Source of the DNA: Candidatus Nanohaloarchaea archaeon
Lineage (GTDB): Archaea > Nanohalarchaeota > Nanosalinia > Nanosalinales > Nanosalinaceae
Direction: 5' to 3'
Length of the DNA: 64,000 bases
NCBI GenBank assembly: GCA_013343275.1
Contig: CP046106.1
Coordinates: 124,001-188,000 of the forward strand
Positions 23,723 to 32,576 of the stretch are shown one piece after another (within the stretch, counting starts at the first letter, position 1; each line of letters opens with the position of its first letter). The notes beneath the pieces were generated by a model. It was not told where the DNA came from, searched no databases, and saw only the letters and a program-made list of their open reading frames with translations. A program made the position numbers and the translations under genes.

Positions 23723-24421
23723 TTATTCATCAATTCTTCTTTCCTCATATTCGTTCAACATAAAGGCCATCGCTTCTTCAGGCCCTACATCGTTCTCAAG
23801 TAGATTGTTGTAGCTTTCAGCAGCCAGTTCTGTCTCCTCTGCTAGAGCTTCAGGATCGGAGTAGTTGGAGTCGCGTAGACTATCTACTCTTCTATCGACT
23901 TTTCTATCCTCTTCTAGGATGCCTTCTCTGTACATGTTCAGTAACTGGGTTGAGGCCTCTGTGACAGGGAGGTTGTCTGAAAAAGTTCCTTCATAGCGGA
24001 GCTCCTGATCTCTGTGCTTTAGTTCATGTGCAACGCTACCGACAGGATCGAACTCAGAATACGTTCCATCGCGGGTTCTGGTAAAGACAAGAACTTCGTC
24101 CTCGCCGTGAATATAGGCTGCGCCCTGAGTTAGGTCAAGATCCTCGTCTATATAATCTACATCCTCTCTATCATCTACAATAACTAAATCTGCTTCGTCA
24201 ACAGCAGGATCAACATCAAACTGCGACAGGTAATCGCTTCCTGCTTCAAGAAGCCGGCCTTCAAAACCATCTTTCCTCTCATTAAGTTTACTGACTTCTT
24301 TCTTTGTCAGGCCTCTACTGTTTTCTAACACAGGCTCTCCATCCATAACAGACTTCATATCATCGGACCAGAATCGCTCCTCGTCTTTGACTTCGTCTTC
24401 TTCAGTAACAGGACGCGGCAT
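23723..24421 (-). CDS. Zincin-like putative metallopeptidase
   Basis: Protein of 232 aa. It contains VAHELKHRDQE (HExxH near residues 131-135). The preceding strand ADLVIVDD and the phrase EVLVFTRTRDGTYSEFDP before the helix look like an edge strand and approach to a zincin active site. A later Glu (TEAST) could be the third ligand. No signal peptide, so it is probably cytosolic. An unrelated-looking second zincin-type protein lies at 51,419. Confidence 0.6.
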   Translation of the reverse strand: MPRPVTEEDEVKDEERFWSDDMKSVMDGEPVLENSRGLTKKEVSKLNERKDGFEGRLLEAGSDYLSQFDVDPAVDEADLVIVDDREDVDYIDEDLDLTQGAAYIHGEDEVLVFTRTRDGTYSEFDPVGSVAHELKHRDQELRYEGTFSDNLPVTEASTQLLNMYREGILEEDRKVDRRVDSLRDSNYSDPEALAEETELAAESYNNLLENDVGPEEAMAFMLNEYEERRIDE

Positions 24422-24451
24422 AACTGTTGTTACTCATAGATAAATAAAAGT

Positions 24452-25411
24452 TTACTGGTGGAGCTCGGACTCGGAAATATACTTTTTCTCTTCACCTAGC
24501 CAGTCTCTAATCTGGCCCGCTAATTCGCTTCCATATTTCTTCAGATTATCTATCTCGGAGACAGTGGTTCCGGTATCTTTAGATTTACTCAGCGGCTTCC
24601 CCTGCTCGTCGGCAATCATCGGGCCAAGGAAGTAGGCCGGCGTCTCTCCGCATGCAAGGTCGGTGATTCTCGCGACTTTAAGCACCTTGGAAGTCTTCTG
24701 ACCCTTCTCCGCATCCCTGTAGTCGCCGCCAAAAACATGCACCGCGACATCCCGGCCAGGATCACGCACAGGATCAACCAGGTAATAAACACCGATAGGC
24801 CCGTCAAGAGAAGTAGATGAGAAACCGGAGCTGCATTCAGAGCTCCAGCACGAATGCACCATCTCATCACACTCGCTGGAAAAGGCCGAACCCTTCGCAT
24901 GAGAGAAACCACAGCTACTGCATACACCAGTCACAGGAGACCGATACCTTCTCCTGAAGCCGCCGCCAAATATCTCGTCAAAATCATCAATATTATTCAA
25001 AACATTACGCAAGGCCTGAAGATAGGACTCATCACGGTAATCAGAAAGATAGTTAACCTCAATATCGACAGTTTCGGCCTCAAGGCCTTCCAGAAAATCT
25101 TTGATCTCATCTACTCTATGCTCAGCAACGTTCTCATGTTTTCCGCAGCTGCAGTCTCGCTGGAAAAACAATTTCATCACTCTGCTGTTGTCAGGCCTGT
25201 GATGCTCGTGGATGTGCGCGCTCCAGTCAGTATCGCAGCACCAGAGATCCAGCTCCATACCCAGTTCATCGGCGATCACCGCCGCATAACCGATACTTAA
25301 CAGGTTACCGACGTGAAGCTCTCCTGAAGGCCTGAATCCTACAGCAACTTTCTCTCCTTCCACGTTCTGAATTTCCTGAAAATCTGACGTGATCTCAAAA
25401 TCCTTCTTCAT
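24452..25411 (-). CDS. Class I aminoacyl-tRNA synthetase catalytic domain (LysRS-I-like), no anticodon domain
   Basis: Protein of 319 aa. The HIGH-type motif is HVGN (33-36) after RPSGEL, and the KMSKS-type loop is KPLSKSK (272-278). Between them lie a Cys-rich insert (CSSCGF near 164 plus other Cys) and FGGDYRDAEKGQKTS, positions that match class I lysyl-tRNA synthetase. Full LysRS-I enzymes are about 500 aa or more and end in a helical anticodon-binding domain, which is absent here; the gene ends soon after KLSKS-type sequence. It is either a mini-synthetase/paralogue used for another purpose or a split enzyme whose partner is elsewhere. Confidence 0.62.
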   Translation of the reverse strand: MKKDFEITSDFQEIQNVEGEKVAVGFRPSGELHVGNLLSIGYAAVIADELGMELDLWCCDTDWSAHIHEHHRPDNSRVMKLFFQRDCSCGKHENVAEHRVDEIKDFLEGLEAETVDIEVNYLSDYRDESYLQALRNVLNNIDDFDEIFGGGFRRRYRSPVTGVCSSCGFSHAKGSAFSSECDEMVHSCWSSECSSGFSSTSLDGPIGVYYLVDPVRDPGRDVAVHVFGGDYRDAEKGQKTSKVLKVARITDLACGETPAYFLGPMIADEQGKPLSKSKDTGTTVSEIDNLKKYGSELAGQIRDWLGEEKKYISESELHQ

Positions 25412-25515
25412 ACAGCTTGGTTTAAGTTCTCAAGATTCAAAAAAATAGCAAACATCTTTCGCTGTAACTTATCTAAATTTCTGCAATACACATAATTAGC
25501 TCCCGACCACCAACC

Positions 25516-25523
25516 ATATTTAA
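25516..25523 (+). promoter_or_regulatory. TATA-like element of tRNA-Thr
   Basis: ATATTTAA, about 34 bp before the tRNA-Thr 5' end. Confidence 0.45.
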
Positions 25524-25553
25524 CAGTTAACACCTCCTACAACAAATACACAG

Positions 25554-25627
25554 GCCTCGATGGCTCAGCCTGGCTAGAGCGGCCCCCTTGTAAGGGGCAG
25601 GTCGAGGGTTCAAATCCCTCTCGGGGC
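25554..25627 (+). tRNA. tRNA-Thr (anticodon UGU)
   Basis: A cloverleaf folds cleanly. The acceptor stem is GCCTCGA/TCGGGGC, the anticodon arm is GCCCC-CTTGTAA-GGGGC with anticodon TGT, and the T-arm carries GGTTCAAATCC. CCA is not encoded. An AGGCCT hexamer overlaps its first nucleotides. Confidence 0.95.
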
Positions 25628-25663
25628 TTAATCTGAAAGCGAGGTGTGCGGAGAAAAATATTT

Positions 25664-26422
25664 TTATTCTTCTATCTGCTGCCTTATATGATCTAATCTT
25701 TCATCTTCGCCTCTGATATTGTCCTCTACTCTTTTCACAACTTTTATGAAGTTTTTTAAGCCTATTTTCCCTCCTTCGGCTTCGCCAGCATTTAATACTC
25801 TCTCAATTTGGTTTATCCGGTCAGAAGATATCTCTTCAGCATACTTCACTGCTTTAAGTTCATCTTCGGGCATAGAAATACTTCTTTTGCTCTCCTCATG
25901 GTTTGAAAGGTGTTCCAGATATTTGAGATGTCTCTGGATTTTAGCATATTTGCTTTTCAAGGGTGTAAGCGATAGAGAACCTCGCCCATACAGATAATGG
26001 TTAATGGGACCGTTAGCATTCTTCTCTATCTTTCCTTCTGAATCTATTTTGCTCAATCTTTTTTCCAGAGATCTATCAACTTTCTCTATCCTTTCTAGAT
26101 TGTACTCAAATAGAGCATCGTAAATTGCTTTATAGACCTCTTTGTGGGAAATATCTTCTTTTCCTCTCAAATCGAATTTTTTCTTACTTCTTCCACCTGG
26201 CACCTTGTAATACTCCTCTTCGTTAAATTTGTCGATCAAGAAATCAATCCGGGAGTCAGCAGCCTCAAAAACTTCTTTCAACTGCTCTTTGCTAGATGTC
26301 TTATCTAACTGGTTCATGCCACCACTCGCAATAAAATGAACCGCCTCTTCCCGCCCTTTTCTATCGACGAGACCTAATTTTGAAAAGAAATCATCGAACT
26401 TCTTCTCGAGTTTTGATGGCAT
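25664..26422 (-). CDS. Unknown helical protein
   Basis: ATG start at 26,422 preferred over the TTG at 26,446. Charged, helical product of 252 aa with a central pattern KVPGGRSKKKFDLRG and a basic region (RKKKF, SKYAKIQRHLKYLEHL). No family recognised. AGGCCT is absent from its coding region, which may mark it as a later arrival. Confidence 0.6.
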   Translation of the reverse strand: MPSKLEKKFDDFFSKLGLVDRKGREEAVHFIASGGMNQLDKTSSKEQLKEVFEAADSRIDFLIDKFNEEEYYKVPGGRSKKKFDLRGKEDISHKEVYKAIYDALFEYNLERIEKVDRSLEKRLSKIDSEGKIEKNANGPINHYLYGRGSLSLTPLKSKYAKIQRHLKYLEHLSNHEESKRSISMPEDELKAVKYAEEISSDRINQIERVLNAGEAEGGKIGLKNFIKVVKRVEDNIRGEDERLDHIRQQIEE

Positions 26423-26825
26423 TGAAACTATGTTTTCTGACCTCAAATAAAAATTCTTTTATCTTAACAGATGGTTTTCTAAGAGGGCAAGGCTTTCAGA
26501 GTCTCTTTTTCTTCCCCTCTTTCTTTGACTCTCCATACTCCCTCGGTTTTGGAGTTGTAGCTGTTCTTATGCCTCAATAAAGGATAGATACTGCTGCGGA
26601 AATAATATTCCTACTATTTAAAGTTGAGGCCTCAAGTTTTCTGTATAGGTTCCCGTTGCATTTGTGAGGTGTAGCGGATAGACCTGCTCAGGAACTCTTT
26701 TTGGGGTTCTAGGGGTCGGAGGCTTTGTTGATCTTCAGTCCCTTAATGAGTTTGCTTTTTTCTCGAGTTTTCAGATTTTTTTGGTAGCCCGGGTTTTGCT
26801 TGGCGGCTGGCCGGGCTAAACACAC
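26423..26825. other. Gene-free stretch, possible structured RNA
   Basis: No credible protein gene. From 26,640 to 26,820 there are several nested complementary segments. GGTTCC (near 26,648) pairs with GGAAC (near 26,693) around an AGGT/ACCT pair. TAGCCCGG (26,785-26,792) is perfectly complementary to CCGGGCTA (26,811-26,818). The stretch was checked for SRP, RNase P and tRNA signatures and none was found. It may be an unassigned non-coding RNA. Confidence 0.35.
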
Positions 26826-27098
26826 TTATTCCTCTGATTCCTGGGCCTCGACTTCTTTCTCGAACATCTCTGGCAGTTTCTCCACTACATGATCTACAGC
26901 CTTCTCATCTGTCGGTACTGTGAACCTTTTCTTGTACTGCGGTTCTTCGTCCTGGTAGAAGCCGGTGGCGATCTGCAGGAAGCTGTTCTCCGATCCGTCG
27001 TCCTGTATGGCCTTATTGCGGCTTACCTCGATGAATTTTTCTCCTGGAAAGTTTCCGTAGTCTCGTCTTTCTTTCTCGATTGTTTCAAATTCTACCAT
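26826..27098 (-). CDS. Small acidic protein, unknown
   Basis: Start chosen at ATG 27,098 (MVEFETIEKE); the frame is open further but that part overlaps a repeat. The 90-aa acidic product has a strand-rich core (EKFIEVSRNKA, SFLQIATGFYQ, KRFTVP) and a C-terminal helix. It may be a small DNA/RNA-binding protein of the transcription-accessory type; no family name assigned. A 10-bp inverted repeat (AAATTCTACC/GGTAGAATTT) overlaps the start codon, suggesting autoregulation. Confidence 0.65.
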   Translation of the reverse strand: MVEFETIEKERRDYGNFPGEKFIEVSRNKAIQDDGSENSFLQIATGFYQDEEPQYKKRFTVPTDEKAVDHVVEKLPEMFEKEVEAQESEE

Positions 27099-27129
27099 GA
27101 TATCAGGTAGTTTTACGGTAGAATTTGAT

Positions 27130-27174
27130 TTAAGCATTCTTCCTCTGGAAGATGCGTTTCTCAAACTCTACCAT
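27130..27174 (-). CDS. 14-codon upstream ORF echoing the next gene start
   Basis: Encodes MVEFEKRIFQRKNA. Its first codons repeat the start of the downstream gene (ATGGTAGAG/A TTTGAG/A A), ending 31 bp before that gene. It is either a regulatory upstream ORF or a remnant of a partial duplication. Confidence 0.35.
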   Translation of the reverse strand: MVEFEKRIFQRKNA

Positions 27175-27251
27175 ATCTGATTTTTGAGGTAAAAGCTATT
27201 TGTAGAAAAGGGATTCAAAAATAGGAGAACTGTATGATGAAGCAAGGCCTG

Positions 27252-27329
27252 TTATTCGTCGTCCTCTTCTTCGTCTTCATCGTTGTCTTCTTCCATCTTG
27301 CTGAACTTCTTTGTAAGGCCTAGTCCCAT
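27252..27329 (-). CDS. 25-aa highly acidic peptide
   Basis: Encodes MGLGLTKKFSKMEEDNDEDE plus five more residues (mostly Glu/Asp). A TATA-like TTTAAATA on the minus strand (27,352-27,359) is about 26 bp before the ATG, the distance expected for a leaderless transcript. Small size leaves it uncertain. Confidence 0.4.
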   Translation of the reverse strand: MGLGLTKKFSKMEEDNDEDEEEDDE

Positions 27330-27394
27330 AACGTGGTGTGGTATAGGTCTGTATTTAAAGAGAGCGGATAGAAGAAAAGAGGTAAATCCGGGGT

Positions 27395-28360
27395 TTATTC
27401 TTTTTCTTCGATGTCGAGGCCTTCCATGAGGTCTCTGTAGCCTTTCCGGACTGTGACTTCTGTTACTCCTACTGTGTCTGCTATCTCTGTCTGTGTGAGT
27501 TCCTGGTCTCTCTGCTGTGATGCGAGGTAGATCGCTGCGGCTACGATGCTGCCTGGGCTTCTGCCTGCGAGAAGGTTTTCTCTTCTTGCGTCAAGGATGT
27601 ATTTCCGGGCCTGTGCCTGTGTCTCTCCTGAGATTCCGAGTTCCTCGGAGAACCTCGGCAGGAAATCTTCTGGTTTAACTGGTGTAATTCCTAGGTCGAG
27701 TTCTTTGGCGATGTACCGGTAGGTCTGGCCCAGCTTTCTCTTGTCGACGCCGCCTTCGTCCGAGATCTCCTTCATTGTACGTGGGATTCTCTGATTTCTT
27801 GCCACGATGTATACCAGTGCCGCGACAACCCTCTCGATTCTCCGACCTTTGATCAGACCTTCTTCCAGTGCCTTCTCGTAGAGTCTGGATGCTTCCTCCT
27901 TGACGGTTTCCGGGAGGTTGAGAACATCGACCAGCCGACCTATATCTCTGAGAGCTGTCTTCATCTTCTTGTCTTTAGACTCGCCGATCCTGTTCTGCCA
28001 CTTCTGCATCCTGTAGTACTGCCCACGCTTACCTGACGAAACATTTCTCATCTCGGAGCCACGGCCTATCGAGGTCCGGATCCCTTTACCTGCTTTAGTA
28101 TATGTTATAGGTGAACCTGTTCGGGCCTTCTTCTGTTTCTCCTCTGCTGAGAAAGCTCTAGGGCTTGCTGACTCCTCTACACGGTCCTCGTCAACAACTG
28201 TGCCACATTCTCTGCATATAAGCTCTGCCTGCGCCGATTTCTCTATAAAATCGGAAGCACCGCAGTTAGGGCACTTGAATCCTTCCTCTTCGTTTTTCTC
28301 TTCGGCCTCTTCCGGCCCTTCAAACTTGGTGTCTTCACTATCTACATCTACTTCTCCCAT
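27395..28360 (-). CDS. tfb: Transcription initiation factor B
   Basis: Start at ATG 28,360 (MGEVDVDSED) preferred to the preceding GTG. The product is about 321 aa with an acidic leader, a zinc ribbon (CPNCGASDF...CRECGTVVDED, about 30-55), the B-finger linker (SPRAFSAEEKQKKARTGSP) and two cyclin-type repeats (about 130-220 and 225-318). It recruits RNA polymerase to TATA-bound TBP. Complete and typical of archaeal TFB. Confidence 0.97.
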   Translation of the reverse strand: MGEVDVDSEDTKFEGPEEAEEKNEEEGFKCPNCGASDFIEKSAQAELICRECGTVVDEDRVEESASPRAFSAEEKQKKARTGSPITYTKAGKGIRTSIGRGSEMRNVSSGKRGQYYRMQKWQNRIGESKDKKMKTALRDIGRLVDVLNLPETVKEEASRLYEKALEEGLIKGRRIERVVAALVYIVARNQRIPRTMKEISDEGGVDKRKLGQTYRYIAKELDLGITPVKPEDFLPRFSEELGISGETQAQARKYILDARRENLLAGRSPGSIVAAAIYLASQQRDQELTQTEIADTVGVTEVTVRKGYRDLMEGLDIEEKE

Positions 28361-28499
28361 AACCAATCACCTTCACTATTATATGGACAGAAAGCTTCAA
28401 AAACCTTTTCCTCGGTAAATACAGGGCCTCTACCAGTGTTTAACAGTATCTCTCATCTGGGTCGGTGATTTAATACCTGAAACCGGTAATTATGTCTTG

Positions 28500-29258
28500 A
28501 TGGATGTCGAGGAACTCGGAAGACTGTGGGGATCTCTAGACGATATAGAAAACTACACGTACAGAGAGGTCCATGATAACGATAAACCGGATTTTGAAGG
28601 CCTGAAAGAAGGTTTCAACGATCTCGAGGATCTAAACCGTTTGAAAGCTGCTCTCGTAATGCTCCGCCAGAAGAAGGGAGCAAGTATAACCCAGAAGTTC
28701 GATAGCAAAAACTCTCTGGAGGAATTCGCGGACTTTCTATCAGAACAAGGCCTCCACGTCTGGACAGGAGTAGGCTTGGAGGAAGATGATTTCGTCTACG
28801 CAGAGGTCTTCCTCAGTTACCGGAGTCGGCCTAAAGGCTTCTTCGACAGCTACCAGGATATGAGGGATAAGAGACCGGCACAGTACCACAGAAAGATGGG
28901 AGAGTTCTTCGGCTACCCGGAGGAAAGCATAGAGGCCTTTCTCCGCAAGCCTTCGCTGCTGCAGAGGGCAAGAGAGTTCCTGGCCTACCATCTGGGACTG
29001 TCGCTGGAAAGGCAGAATATCAACGGGGTAAAGGAGTCTATAGAGAAGTACGGCGATGACTTATCTGACAGGCAGAAAAAAGATGTCAGGACCTTGATCT
29101 TCTACATGCTGGATGACTCCGAGCAAGCGTTTAACTGTGCCGTGGAGACTGCCGAGGCCCGCAGGGAAAGCCTGGAAGAACTGAGGGATGAGGAAGATGT
29201 AGATTTCACAGGCCTTCAGGAGAGTTATGCAGAGATGCTGGATGGTTTCGGGGAGTAG
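28500..29258 (+). CDS. Unknown acidic helical protein
   Basis: ATG at 28,500. Helical, acidic protein of 252 aa; a Tyr/Arg-rich middle (YRSRPKGFFDSYQDMRDK) could bind a ligand or partner. No family recognised. It is divergent from tfb with a 139-bp shared region. Confidence 0.6.
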   Translation: MDVEELGRLWGSLDDIENYTYREVHDNDKPDFEGLKEGFNDLEDLNRLKAALVMLRQKKGASITQKFDSKNSLEEFADFLSEQGLHVWTGVGLEEDDFVYAEVFLSYRSRPKGFFDSYQDMRDKRPAQYHRKMGEFFGYPEESIEAFLRKPSLLQRAREFLAYHLGLSLERQNINGVKESIEKYGDDLSDRQKKDVRTLIFYMLDDSEQAFNCAVETAEARRESLEELRDEEDVDFTGLQESYAEMLDGFGE

Positions 29259-29298
29259 GTATACTTTCTTTAGTGCTGACTACTAATTTCTGGATAGA

Positions 29299-29658
29299 AT
29301 GGCTGTTGCTATTGTAGAGCTCAAGAACGACGTGAATCTAGGCCGGAACGCTACTGTTCAGCTGGAGGAGATGGGTGTGAACTCGAACACCTATACTGTC
29401 GACCAGCTGATGGATCTGCCTGGAGAGGTAGCAAGGAGACTGGAGGAGGCAGATGCGGTAATAGCTCTGGCAGATATGACCGACAGCAACTATATCTCGG
29501 AGGCCGTCTCCCAGATAATAAAGATAGATGCCGGTACAGAGAAACCGGTAGCAAAGGTACTAGATGAAAAAGGCGTTAGAGACAGGCACACATACCAGAG
29601 AGAGCTCAAAAGCCTTACAAACGAGAGAGCTGAAAGACTCGCCAGAGAAATAAACTGA
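29299..29658 (+). CDS. Small alpha/beta protein, weakly lumazine/riboflavin-synthase-like
   Basis: Protein of 119 aa. The opening strand VAIVELKND, YTVDQLMDLPGEVARRLEEADAVIALADM and closing helix NERAERLAREI follow the outline of the small lumazine-synthase/archaeal riboflavin-synthase fold. Key substrate residues could not be confirmed, so only the fold is suggested. No riboflavin genes are adjacent. Confidence 0.4.
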   Translation: MAVAIVELKNDVNLGRNATVQLEEMGVNSNTYTVDQLMDLPGEVARRLEEADAVIALADMTDSNYISEAVSQIIKIDAGTEKPVAKVLDEKGVRDRHTYQRELKSLTNERAERLAREIN

Positions 29659-29691
29659 CTACTTAAAAATAAAACCTCAAACTGAAACTCT

Positions 29692-30519
29692 ATGGAACTA
29701 CCTGACAAATCCAGCATACTAGGCCTCGCTCTAACACTAGTATTCATAGCTACATCCATATACACTTTCTCAACAACTCCAAAAGTAGTAACTATAGGCT
29801 TTGTAGCATTTGCAGCAATGATGATGGGAGGCCTCCTGGCACTTAGAGATATCAAGTCTCACAAAATGATAGTCTGGCTCTACGGAATGTCAGGTGGCGC
29901 AGCCTTCGCATCGGTAATGCTTTTCATACTGCCACAGGCCCTCAACTTATCCAAAAACTTTGGAGCAGCAGGAATAATCGCAGGTTTCCTGGCAGGGCTT
30001 GTACTTCACTCGGCAAGCCACAGACTTACACACAGCGTGACAAAAGGCCACAGCAGCCTCTGGTCTGTATCCCTGCACTCGATAACAGCAGGACTTATTA
30101 TAGGCCTGATCTACAACCAGATGCCGTCCGCAGCACTAACACTCGGCCTTGCAATAGTATCACACAAGCTTCCAGCAGGATACATGGTTGCTGACAGATT
30201 GAAGAGAGATAGGGAATCCTTCTGGATGAAACTTCTACTGCCAGCATCAGGCATCGGAGCAATGGCCTCCCTTGTCAATATCTTCTCTGTTTCACTGGGA
30301 ACTACTTCGAGAGCACTGTTCTTCGGTTTCTCGGCCGGAATATTTCTTCACCTTGCGCTTGACTTCATACCGAACCCGGAGCCGGAATCGCATCTACGGA
30401 AAATCCTTACCGGCGATGAAGACCCGCATCACCACGAACTTGACGAAATCACAATACACTGCCTGGCCTCGACAATTATAGGGGCAGCAGTAATAATACT
30501 TGCAGCATTAACAGTTTAG
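29692..30519 (+). CDS. ZIP-family metal transporter
   Basis: Protein of 275 aa with about eight hydrophobic segments. The ZIP metal path residues are visible: HSITAGLIIG in TM4 and SHKLPAG in TM5, where ZIP proteins usually show HS...G and HE-x-P-E-G. The Glu is replaced by Lys (HKLPAG), which may alter ion choice. A His-rich loop (DPHHHELDE) lies near the C-terminus. It probably imports divalent metal (Zn, Fe or Mn) into the cytosol. Confidence 0.8.
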   Translation: MELPDKSSILGLALTLVFIATSIYTFSTTPKVVTIGFVAFAAMMMGGLLALRDIKSHKMIVWLYGMSGGAAFASVMLFILPQALNLSKNFGAAGIIAGFLAGLVLHSASHRLTHSVTKGHSSLWSVSLHSITAGLIIGLIYNQMPSAALTLGLAIVSHKLPAGYMVADRLKRDRESFWMKLLLPASGIGAMASLVNIFSVSLGTTSRALFFGFSAGIFLHLALDFIPNPEPESHLRKILTGDEDPHHHELDEITIHCLASTIIGAAVIILAALTV

Positions 30520-30533
30520 GAGGGGGAAAGTTG

Positions 30534-31679
30534 ATGATACGTGACTCTCTACACGGATATATACAGCCAAGTGAGGAGGAGTGGGCGGTGCTTGACTCGC
30601 CGGAAATGCAGAGACTTAGAAGAATAAGACAGATGGGGCTATCACCTCTGGTATATCCTTCTGGCACACATACCCGTTTCCAGCACTCTCTGGGCGTGAT
30701 GCATATTGCAGGTAGATTTGCGGAAAGTTTAAACCTCAACGAACAGAGAACCAAGGAAGTCAGAATGGCAGGACTACTGCACGACATTGGTCATGGTCCT
30801 TTCAGCCATGCCTCTGAAACAGTGGCGGAGCAGAAAGGCCTTTCCCATGAGGAAATCTCCTGTAGAAAGGTCGATAAGCTGGAAGACAAGTTCTCTGTAT
30901 CTGCGGACAGAGTCAAGAAAATGATAAGAGGTGAGCTAGAGGTAGGGCAGATAGTAGCAGGCGATATCGATGCAGACAGGATGGACTATCTACAGAGGGA
31001 TGCGCATACTTCAGGTGTGGAGTACGGCCATATAGATTCAGATACTATTATACGGCTGGCTCAGATAGACTCTCGCAGACTTGTATTCGACTACAAGGCA
31101 GTTCAGGCGCTGGAAGCACTTCTAACAGCCCGCTTCCATATGATAAAATCGGTTTATGTCCACGATACTTCAAGGATAGCGGAGAAAATGCTGGAGAGGG
31201 CTCTGGAGGACTATGTTCAGAAGAACTCTCTGGAGAAAATGATGGGTATGGATGACTACACTGCCCATACTGAACTCCTCAACTCAAGCGGAGTTGCCGA
31301 GAAATATTACTCAAGAATCAAGGACCGGAAACTGTTTAAGACAGCGCTCAGCTGGGACGTGGAAAACCGTTCAAGAGAGGAGCTGGAACGTCTGGAGGAA
31401 AAGATAGATGAGAAACAACTGGAGAAGGAGATTGCTGAAACAGCAGCCGTGCCGCAGGAAAAAGTAATTACAAGCAAACCCTGGACGCCTGAAATCAAGG
31501 ATATTGATATAAAAGTGAAGAGAGGTTCCAAGGTCCAGAAACTCTCCAGCTACTCTCCGATACCAGAAGCACTTAGCAGGGCCGAATGGAGACTGGTCGA
31601 TATGAACGTGTACACAGATCAGGCTCGTAAAGCAAAAGTCAGGGAAGCCGCGGAACAGGTACTTGAGGAAAAGCTATGA
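30534..31679 (+). CDS. HD-superfamily phosphohydrolase (dGTPase/SAMHD1-like)
   Basis: ATG at 30,534. Protein of 381 aa with RDSLHGYI at the N-terminus, TRFQHSLGVMHIA (metal His), LLHDIGHGPFSHA (HD motif) and DIDADRMDYLQRD, the set that defines the YdhJ/SAMHD1-type HD phosphohydrolases. These act on nucleoside triphosphates or related phosphates. The next gene overlaps by 4 bp (ATGA). Confidence 0.9.
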   Translation: MIRDSLHGYIQPSEEEWAVLDSPEMQRLRRIRQMGLSPLVYPSGTHTRFQHSLGVMHIAGRFAESLNLNEQRTKEVRMAGLLHDIGHGPFSHASETVAEQKGLSHEEISCRKVDKLEDKFSVSADRVKKMIRGELEVGQIVAGDIDADRMDYLQRDAHTSGVEYGHIDSDTIIRLAQIDSRRLVFDYKAVQALEALLTARFHMIKSVYVHDTSRIAEKMLERALEDYVQKNSLEKMMGMDDYTAHTELLNSSGVAEKYYSRIKDRKLFKTALSWDVENRSREELERLEEKIDEKQLEKEIAETAAVPQEKVITSKPWTPEIKDIDIKVKRGSKVQKLSSYSPIPEALSRAEWRLVDMNVYTDQARKAKVREAAEQVLEEKL

Positions 31680-32200
31680 CTCTCAATGTAGAGAAATACC
31701 TGGAACTCTACAGTGAGACACAGGGCCTCATGCCAGAGAAACTGCAGGAATACGGCGAAAAATATCGGGAGCAAGGCCATCTGACTCAGGATCAGCTATA
31801 TGAGATAGCGTATGAGTCATCGACTAGAAGCGCCTACCACGTCAGAAAGAATCCGGAGAAAATCTGTCGGGAGGTAACAACCAACATTCTTGGGGCCGAA
31901 GGCGATTTCTCGAAAATCGCACTGGCCTCGTCGCTGAAAGGGTTCAAGGCCCCAACAGCTTCCTGCATACTCACCGCACTAAACCCGGAGAAACACGCAG
32001 TAGTTGACACCCGGGTATGGGCCTCGCTAGAACGGTTTGGAGGCCTGGAAAGGAGAAAAGAGAGCTTCGGCCCGTTCGACTACATAGAAATGATAAAGCC
32101 TATTCGGGAAATCGCGGAGGAGCAAGGCTATTCAGCAGCCGAGATAGGATATGCGCTGTTCGCCCACGACTACGACAAAAGAGAAGGAACACTCCACTGA
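31676..32200 (+). CDS. HhH-GPD-like protein
   Basis: Protein of 174 aa. The pattern LKGFKAPTASCILTALNPEKHAVVDTRVWASLERFG resembles the helix-hairpin-helix plus Asp segment of endonuclease III/AlkA-type base-excision glycosylases (hairpin, then V-V-D-x-R-V-W). The usual Fe-S cysteines are absent. Translationally coupled to the HD gene. DNA-repair role inferred, moderate certainty. Confidence 0.5.
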   Translation: MTLNVEKYLELYSETQGLMPEKLQEYGEKYREQGHLTQDQLYEIAYESSTRSAYHVRKNPEKICREVTTNILGAEGDFSKIALASSLKGFKAPTASCILTALNPEKHAVVDTRVWASLERFGGLERRKESFGPFDYIEMIKPIREIAEEQGYSAAEIGYALFAHDYDKREGTLH

Positions 32201-32354
32201 TATGGTTTAAAAGAATTCACTTCAAACCAGTTCAACACAGGCCTCGAATGCCATTTCTCTGGAAATGGCCTCAGCTTGATCAAACTTAGCTCGAAAGTTT
32301 GGCGAGGGTCGAAAACTCTAAAGAGTTTTCTTGGCCCACACAAGATTAAATCTT
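32201..32354 (+). other. Hairpin-rich leader before tRNA-Pro
   Basis: Four short inverted repeats in series: GCCATTTC/GAAATGGC, AAACTT/AAGTTT, GAAAACTCT/AGAGTTTTC and AAGAT/ATCTT, the last ending 1 bp before the tRNA. It may be a structured pre-tRNA leader or small RNA. No protein frame found. Confidence 0.45.
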
Positions 32355-32427
32355 GGCGGGATGGTGTAGTGGACTATCATTGGCCGTTTGGGACGGCCAG
32401 ACCCCGGTTCAAATCCGGGTCCTGCCA
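32355..32427 (+). tRNA. tRNA-Pro (anticodon UGG)
   Basis: Acceptor stem GGCGGGA/TCCTGCC, anticodon arm GGCCG-TTTGGGA-CGGCC with anticodon TGG, T-arm with GGTTCAAATCC. CCA not encoded. Confidence 0.95.
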
Positions 32428-32576
32428 AAATTTATTCCTTAGCTGTTTTTCTCCCTAAGTTTTTGTGTGCGTGGATATAGGATCTGTTATTTTAGATAAA
32501 GTATCAACTGCACTCGTATCGAAAAAGTTTTTAACTATTTTCGAGTGATAACCTCTTATGAATCTGGAAAATTCTG

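Noticed and set aside
26640-26820. SRP RNA or RNase P RNA
   Set aside because: Conserved loop motifs (for example GGAA/AGCAG of SRP helix 8) are absent on both strands.
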